The notes beneath the pieces are model-generated. The model did not search any database and was not told the DNA's origin. It saw nothing but the letters and a program-made list of their open reading frames with translations. Of a DNA stretch of 64,000 nucleotides, positions 58,747-64,000 are shown in pieces. Positions within the stretch are counted from its first letter, which is position 1, and the number at the start of each line of letters is the position of its first letter. The stretch covers positions 29,499-93,498 of the IMG/VR virus record IMGVR_UViG_3300042339_000788. One strand, given 5' to 3'. Source of the stretch: a virus. Both the position numbers and the translations under genes were made by a program.

Positions 58747-59970
58747 TTAATCAATAAAAATATCACCTAACCATGGGCATATTTCCTTATAATCGGTTTT
58801 ATTAATTTCGTCAAATCTCCTTAAGGTTTCCGGTAGTGAAATAGTAACATATTTCTTCTTATCTAATAGGTGGCTATAAACTTCCTCATCCTCAGTGTTT
58901 CTTAAATATTTAACAAATTCAATCAACGTATATCTACAAAGTGATGTTAAATTGTTTATGTTGTTTTCATAAAGTTCTATTAACGCTTGTTTCATGCCAC
59001 CCTTACAAATTCCAGGTGCAAAATAAAAAGGTTGAGTCACAGTATGAAACCTAATGTGATCTGAATGGAGGTAATTTTCTTCAACAAACTTTATGAAATC
59101 AAAAGAATGGTACATGTTTATTGTTGAAATAGTATAATCAATAGAAACTTTGAAATTGTCGTTGGTTTCTTTAAACTTAATTAGCGTTTCCAGATTTTTA
59201 AAGAATTTTTCAGAATTAAATCCTGGTCTTTGATATTCACCAATTTTACCATACCCATCACATGAACAAGAAATATCTACAGTTTTAAAACGTTTAAGTT
59301 TATCAAGTATGTCAATACCTTTGTATGTTAGTGTGGATAAGTTTGTATTGATTAATATATAAACCTTTTTAGCCTGTTCATCACTGAATCTATCTAACAA
59401 GGTAAATGTTGTTGGTGTTATAAATGGTTCACCACCAGCTAAATAAACTTTACGAATAGAATCAATATTTTCTTCTGAAAACTTATCAAGAGCGTCGTCA
59501 CCCGCTGTTAAGTACTTGGTATTGATGGTATCATATTCTGGTTGATTTTGAACATAACCCCAATACTCAAACCAGGTTGATGATGACCCATGAAAACACA
59601 TTCTACATTTAAAGTTACAATGATTAGAAAGTCTCAAATCTGTGTAAACAATTTTGTTTACACTATAGTCTTCATTATATAGTGATGGGTCCGCTATTTC
59701 TTCTCTAAACTCAATGTTACTATGCTCTTTGTGTCTATTTTTATAAACAAAACATTCCGCACATTCAGATGGCGCAATATTAGATAACATCTCTTTTCTA
59801 ATACGTTTATATGGTTCACTATTAATTGCTTCATCAACAGAATTGAAATCCTTGAAATGAATATTCTCTTTAAATGGAGAAGCCACACAACAAGGTGATA
59901 GTGTGCCAGATGCCCCAACATAAATTGAACCAAAGGGTAAATAACAAAATTTCTCTGAGATGGTATTCAT
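58747..59970 (-). CDS. twitch-type radical-SAM protein
   Basis: A 407-residue protein. The N-terminal part has the twitch-domain Cys (C9, CC at 27-28, C70, C73), then the radical-SAM NHCNFKCRMCFHGSS (C118, C122, C125), VYLAGGEPFITPTTFTLL, and a C-terminal CPW. Enzymes of this layout (N-terminal auxiliary cluster domain) are frequent in marine phages and bacteria; their substrates are unknown but probably peptides or proteins. One-base overlap with the next radical-SAM gene. It ends GDIFID, without the LI ending. Confidence 0.85.
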   Translation of the reverse strand: MNTISEKFCYLPFGSIYVGASGTLSPCCVASPFKENIHFKDFNSVDEAINSEPYKRIRKEMLSNIAPSECAECFVYKNRHKEHSNIEFREEIADPSLYNEDYSVNKIVYTDLRLSNHCNFKCRMCFHGSSSTWFEYWGYVQNQPEYDTINTKYLTAGDDALDKFSEENIDSIRKVYLAGGEPFITPTTFTLLDRFSDEQAKKVYILINTNLSTLTYKGIDILDKLKRFKTVDISCSCDGYGKIGEYQRPGFNSEKFFKNLETLIKFKETNDNFKVSIDYTISTINMYHSFDFIKFVEENYLHSDHIRFHTVTQPFYFAPGICKGGMKQALIELYENNINNLTSLCRYTLIEFVKYLRNTEDEEVYSHLLDKKKYVTISLPETLRRFDEINKTDYKEICPWLGDIFID

Positions 59971-61268
59971 TACAATAATTTTACATTATCATCTTTTGGT
60001 AATTCAATGATAACATTTGGATCGATAAAATCTCTAAACTCAGTAAACACAGAAAAGAAATCATCACCTCTGAATGTGTCAACCATGTCTGTCATTTTTA
60101 AAAACTTTTGGAACATTTCTTCGTCTCTTTCTTGATTTAACAAGTCTATTACAAATTCAAATTGTCCTATATCTCGTTGTGCTTCACTGTTATCCGCTAT
60201 GTTATTTTTTATCCAAATTATAAGGTTATTATACAATATTCTAAGAACCTCTTTATGTCTTTCAGGTAGCATTTTTATCTGAAGGTGTTCTGGATGTGTC
60301 AATAAATTAATATGAATTTTACCAGGAAGTAAGTAGCCATTTTCTATCCAATTTTTATATAAATCAATTATGGTATAGCTATTCATTATGTTAATTGTTG
60401 GTACAATTCCAAAAAAAGTATCTGGTAGTTCTCTCAAAAGTGTTTTTCTATTCTCAACTATTTCAGACCATTTTGATCCACTTCTAAGATATTGGCCTCT
60501 CTCTTCAAAACCATCTATACTTGCTGTTATCTCAACGGCTTTGAACTTCTTCCACATCTCAATTATATTATAATCTTTATAATATAATTTTGTGAAATTG
60601 GTTGTAACCCACACTGTTATATTTTTAGCATAGTCATTGTCTATGCAGTATTGTAATATTTGATAATGTTTATCTTGTGTTAATGGTTCGCCACCAGCAA
60701 AAAATAATGACTTAACATGCTTTAATTGGCTTAAAATAAAATTAAACTCATCATCATCAACCGACATACTATATGGTTGACCATAATCTTTAAAATTATT
60801 GAAGCCTAACGCTTTATACTCTTTATATAATGATGATGAAAAACCGGGATTACAAATCCTACATTTTAAATTACATTTATTATCAAAACGTAGATCTAAG
60901 TGTTTAAATTGTATTATTTTTAATGAAAAATCTTCATTTGTGTTTTCCACAATGTTTTCTATTTCATCTTCAAACTGTTTGTTTAAATTAAATCTGTAAC
61001 TATCAACTTGGCTCTTCCCTTTTGAAACCTCTTCTCTATACCAGCAAATTTGACACTCGTTTATCTTCTCACCATTCCACAATCTTTTTCTAACATCCTT
61101 TGCAACATCAGAATTATACATTTCATTTAATGGAACGCCTTGCTTAAGTTCTCCGAAAACTCGTTCTTGTTTATATAAACAACAAGGTACAACATTTCCA
61201 AATGTACTTAAATGTGAAGCAATCCATGGAGCAACACAAAAGGTTTCTTCGTTATAATTTTTTTCCAT
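59970..61268 (-). CDS. twitch-type radical-SAM protein
   Basis: A 432-residue protein. Twitch Cys C11, CC at 29-30, C72, C75; the core is LDLRFDNKCNLKCRICNPGF (C132, C136, C139), and LFFAGGEPLTQDKH is the AdoMet GGE. It resembles the gene at 58747 in plan but differs in sequence, so different substrates are likely. It ends NVKLL, close to the LI ending. Confidence 0.85.
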   Translation of the reverse strand: MEKNYNEETFCVAPWIASHLSTFGNVVPCCLYKQERVFGELKQGVPLNEMYNSDVAKDVRKRLWNGEKINECQICWYREEVSKGKSQVDSYRFNLNKQFEDEIENIVENTNEDFSLKIIQFKHLDLRFDNKCNLKCRICNPGFSSSLYKEYKALGFNNFKDYGQPYSMSVDDDEFNFILSQLKHVKSLFFAGGEPLTQDKHYQILQYCIDNDYAKNITVWVTTNFTKLYYKDYNIIEMWKKFKAVEITASIDGFEERGQYLRSGSKWSEIVENRKTLLRELPDTFFGIVPTINIMNSYTIIDLYKNWIENGYLLPGKIHINLLTHPEHLQIKMLPERHKEVLRILYNNLIIWIKNNIADNSEAQRDIGQFEFVIDLLNQERDEEMFQKFLKMTDMVDTFRGDDFFSVFTEFRDFIDPNVIIELPKDDNVKLL

Positions 61269-62741
61269 TTAATTTAATTCATTTTTTTGTCTGGCATTAT
61301 TTCTAGCCATAATGTCTGGTTTATACTCACCAAGCTCCCAACCTTCCATACCACCACCAGACAATTTAACATCTGGTATATAGTTGTCTATTTGAATAGA
61401 ATCGTACCAATCAACTAACATTGGAAATGTTTTTCTAAAGTCTTTGTTCCTTCTGATATCATATTGTACATAAAAACTTTTGAAATCATGGAAGTGTTTA
61501 TCTTTATCGAACTCAGCTCTAGCGTGTCCTTGATCAACAACATCAATGTAATCAATTACTCTTTGAGTTTGTGTTATCTCATGTTCTAATAATAAACCAG
61601 AATCTCTGTTCTTATCTAACCAAACTTGAATTTTATTTTTAGCTTCAATCTTAATATTATCTGGTAAATTTAATGGTGACATAAATCCTGGCCATCTTAA
61701 GAAGTTAAGATCCATTGTTGGTTTATTAGGGCCATACTTTTTCTTTAACTCCAACATATCATCCATGAACTCAGTAATAGACATTAATGATAAACCAGTC
61801 ACAGTCATCATGATTACAATTTGTCTAATGTTCGCTTCTTCAATCATTCTAACAACATTACCTCTCCATTTTGGATAAATCAAACCATCTCTAAGATATT
61901 CAGCATGATCACCATATGATTCACAACTTGTATAGATATCATATGATTGAATATCTAATTCGTGTGTTGTTCTAATTAATTTATCGATCAATTCATCTTT
62001 AACACCTAAATTAGAATTTATTGATAGATTCAACTTAGGATATGATTGGCCCTTAATTTTATCTAGGAATTTCCAAAAGTTATGACTCGTTGATGGTTCC
62101 CCGCCAGTGATTCTTAATGTTTGTAAATCTTTTGATAAGTCTGGCCACCATTCTAGGAATGCCGTAACGTATGGGTTATCACCAATAAATTTATTTTCAG
62201 GATCTGCCCATGAACCATTTTGTTGATATGCACCGGCAGTTAATGTTTTAAACTTTTGATATGGACCATGTTCGTCAATATCTCTACCCCAAGTTGTTGA
62301 ATAACTTGGATTACAATATGAACAAGCAAAATTACAACTTCTATCAAATGATAATTCAACAGTTCTTAAATTAACATCAGCATCCCATGGTAGATCTTTT
62401 AACATGTCAATATCTTCATGTTTATATTCCATGCTTCTATATACTCTATCTGATATGTTATTTCTACCAATATCTTCTACCTTCCAACAATAAGAACATT
62501 CGGCTGGTCTAATACCTGATAACATCATTCTTCTCATTTTCTTTTTATGTGAAGTATTATGTAATGCCGATGGGTTTGTTTTAATTTCCTCCAAATCAAT
62601 TGGGTGAGGTAATGGTAGGAAACATGACCTACTATACCCACTACCTAAATCAATAGTTGCGTTATACCACTTGGCAGGACAGAAGCTACAGCTAACTGAA
62701 TCTAATTTTTCTTCTTTAAATTTTAATAGTCTTTCTGACAT
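61269..62741 (-). CDS. twitch-type radical-SAM protein
   Basis: A 490-residue protein, the longest of the four. N-terminal Cys C18, C21, C40, C82, C85; the core is LSFDRSCNFACSYCNPSYST (C136, C140, C143), and LRITGGEPSTSHNFWKFL carries GGE. An extra C-terminal region of about 90 residues ends ARNNARQKNELN. One-base gap to each neighbour. Confidence 0.85.
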   Translation of the reverse strand: MSERLLKFKEEKLDSVSCSFCPAKWYNATIDLGSGYSRSCFLPLPHPIDLEEIKTNPSALHNTSHKKKMRRMMLSGIRPAECSYCWKVEDIGRNNISDRVYRSMEYKHEDIDMLKDLPWDADVNLRTVELSFDRSCNFACSYCNPSYSTTWGRDIDEHGPYQKFKTLTAGAYQQNGSWADPENKFIGDNPYVTAFLEWWPDLSKDLQTLRITGGEPSTSHNFWKFLDKIKGQSYPKLNLSINSNLGVKDELIDKLIRTTHELDIQSYDIYTSCESYGDHAEYLRDGLIYPKWRGNVVRMIEEANIRQIVIMMTVTGLSLMSITEFMDDMLELKKKYGPNKPTMDLNFLRWPGFMSPLNLPDNIKIEAKNKIQVWLDKNRDSGLLLEHEITQTQRVIDYIDVVDQGHARAEFDKDKHFHDFKSFYVQYDIRRNKDFRKTFPMLVDWYDSIQIDNYIPDVKLSGGGMEGWELGEYKPDIMARNNARQKNELN

Positions 62742-62742
62742 C

Positions 62743-64000
62743 TTATATTAATTTTGTTGTTTTTGTAATATTATATATTTCTTCTAAATCCGCAAATGTA
62801 TCAGCAAAAGATTCATTCCTTAAAATGTCTAATGCTAATGTTTGTCTCTTAAATTCTTGCCAATCGCCTTGTGTACCCTCAACAGGTAATTTTAATGTGT
62901 TTATAACTTTATGTGCTTGCCTCATTACATCCCTTCTATATTGTTTTTCAGAATCATCTATTGTTGTATCATCATTAATTTGTAAAATCCTAAGATTATA
63001 TTCGGATTCAAGTTTTTCTAAAATAAGTTTTTTACACTTCTCTGGCATATATCCAATATGTAAGTGTCTAGGGTTGTAAACAAAAGCTATCATTAATTTT
63101 AAATGATTCTCAATAACAAAATCAACCATCTCAAAAACATAAAGAACATTTAGCATTGATATAGTACAACACACCTCAAAGATTATTTTATGGTCTGGAA
63201 TTAATTTAACTTTATTTTGCCAAATATTAATATTTTCACTAACCACATCCCATTTACCAAAATGTCTTAAATAGTTGAATCTTTTACCAACACCATCAAT
63301 ACTAAAACCAATTCTACACTGTTCAAATGAGCTTAAAATATCAATATATTTCTCATTTATAATTGTGCCGTTTGTATTAAAACTCATTTGTTGTGTTTTA
63401 GAATATCCTAACTTAACGGACATTTCTAAAATCTCCCATTGCTTTTTCATCAACATTGGTTCACCACCATATATGTCTAAACTTCTAACTTCAGGAAGTA
63501 TACTCATTAATTCAGCCCAAACAATACTATTGTCTCTAAATGCTTTTGAATATTTATCTACATAATAGTCTAATCTTTCTTCGGTCACATCGGTTTCTGT
63601 TACATGATGAAAGTCTTTCCATTTTGATGATGCAGATATATGACATATTCTACATGCGAGATTACATGTGTTACCAAGATTTAATTCTAAAAAAAATAAA
63701 TCAGAATCTTTTCTTTCTGGATATAATTCAAGAGTAGTCTTATATGTTTCATTATCTCTTTCTCGTTTGCTAACAAATCCAGCATCTTCTGCTGACCAAC
63801 AAACAACACAAGCCGGATGCCTAATATCATTTTTAAAATCATCTAACATTTTCATTCTAGTTGGGCTTTTTAGCCCTTCTTCAATTGAATGTGTGCTAGC
63901 TAACATTTCATCACCATTTTCATCTTTAAATGGGTTATTAAACGTGTGACAACACGCAAAATAGCCCCCAGATGTTGCTATTCTAAAACCGTTTGTTAGA
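62743..64000 (-). CDS. twitch-type radical-SAM protein with C-terminal LI (N-terminus cut by window edge)
   Basis: The frame stays open from the first internal ATG (63906) to the window edge. The extra codons read a twitch-type N-terminus (LTNGFRIATSGGYFACCHTF), so the true start lies outside the window. Core LELNLGNTCNLACRICHISA, then LDIYGGEPMLMKKQWEIL. It ends ITKTTKLI, the only one of the four radical-SAM proteins with the LI ending. It is the first gene visible of the radical-SAM array. Confidence 0.85.
   Translation of the reverse strand, partial: LTNGFRIATSGGYFACCHTFNNPFKDENGDEMLASTHSIEEGLKSPTRMKMLDDFKNDIRHPACVVCWSAEDAGFVSKRERDNETYKTTLELYPERKDSDLFFLELNLGNTCNLACRICHISASSKWKDFHHVTETDVTEERLDYYVDKYSKAFRDNSIVWAELMSILPEVRSLDIYGGEPMLMKKQWEILEMSVKLGYSKTQQMSFNTNGTIINEKYIDILSSFEQCRIGFSIDGVGKRFNYLRHFGKWDVVSENINIWQNKVKLIPDHKIIFEVCCTISMLNVLYVFEMVDFVIENHLKLMIAFVYNPRHLHIGYMPEKCKKLILEKLESEYNLRILQINDDTTIDDSEKQYRRDVMRQAHKVINTLKLPVEGTQGDWQEFKRQTLALDILRNESFADTFADLEEIYNITKTTKLI

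Overview
This window looks like part of a large, AT-rich (roughly one-third GC by eye) genome of a tailed phage that infects a member of the Bacteroidota. Phage features include long fibre and receptor-binding proteins, a peptidoglycan-degrading virion protein, an ArdC-type antirestriction protein, HNH and GIY-YIG-like nucleases, and dozens of short, overlapping ATGA-coupled genes. The host assignment rests on several promoter-like sites with the Bacteroidota pattern TTTG, 19-20 bases, TAnnTT(T/A)(G/A/T). It is supported by the near absence of Shine-Dalgarno sequences and by a phage-encoded outer-membrane protein with a typical Bacteroidota signal peptide. The host is an inference; no 16S or integrase context is present.

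Layout. (1) 1-10 kb, minus strand: homing-type nucleases, ArdC metallopeptidase, a stand-alone DnaA domain IV, two DEDD exonucleases, a cyclic-phosphate receiver protein, a pyrimidine-dimer glycosylase, a band-7 membrane protein and a calcineurin-like phosphoesterase. (2) 10-14 kb: two proteins sharing the N-terminal (I/L)TExQ motif of the ArdC protein, one of them a 1036-residue lysozyme-like protein. (3) 14-26 kb, minus strand: metabolic genes (hotdog thioesterase, SpeD, IscA, IscU, ThyA), two PcfJ-like proteins, an NlpC/P60 lysis-type gene with a candidate holin, and many microproteins. (4) 26-35 kb, plus strand: a glycan island (five glycosyltransferases, a sugar epimerase, UDP-galactopyranose mutase, two methyltransferases). 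(5) 35-42 kb, minus strand: an inner-membrane permease plus outer-membrane barrel pair, a class II tRNA, and an operon with a methyltransferase, a U32-like protein and a SPASM radical-SAM protein. (6) 42-50 kb: three tandem paralogous receptor-binding proteins and a 1642-residue fibre with a cupredoxin-like domain. (7) 50-64 kb, minus strand: a dense protein-modification island.

The modification island is the most unusual part. It encodes four twitch-type radical-SAM enzymes, a complete-looking PAPS supply module (APS kinase, a sulfurylase-like nucleotidyltransferase, DUF2061), three sulfotransferases, five 2-oxoglutarate/Fe(II) oxygenases, a SET-domain protein and a zinc-ribbon protein. It also encodes a 499-residue ATP-grasp-like/Hint protein ending in a Cys/Tyr/Trp-rich tail. 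Eleven proteins of this island, all tailoring-type, end in the same tripeptide-like signature (K/T/S/N)-Leu-Ile. The PAPS-supply enzymes and the Hint protein do not. I infer a peptide or fibre post-translational modification system in which the tailoring enzymes share a C-terminal recruitment tag. IscU and IscA, encoded elsewhere in the window, would supply Fe-S clusters for the radical-SAM enzymes. The function and the substrate are unproven.
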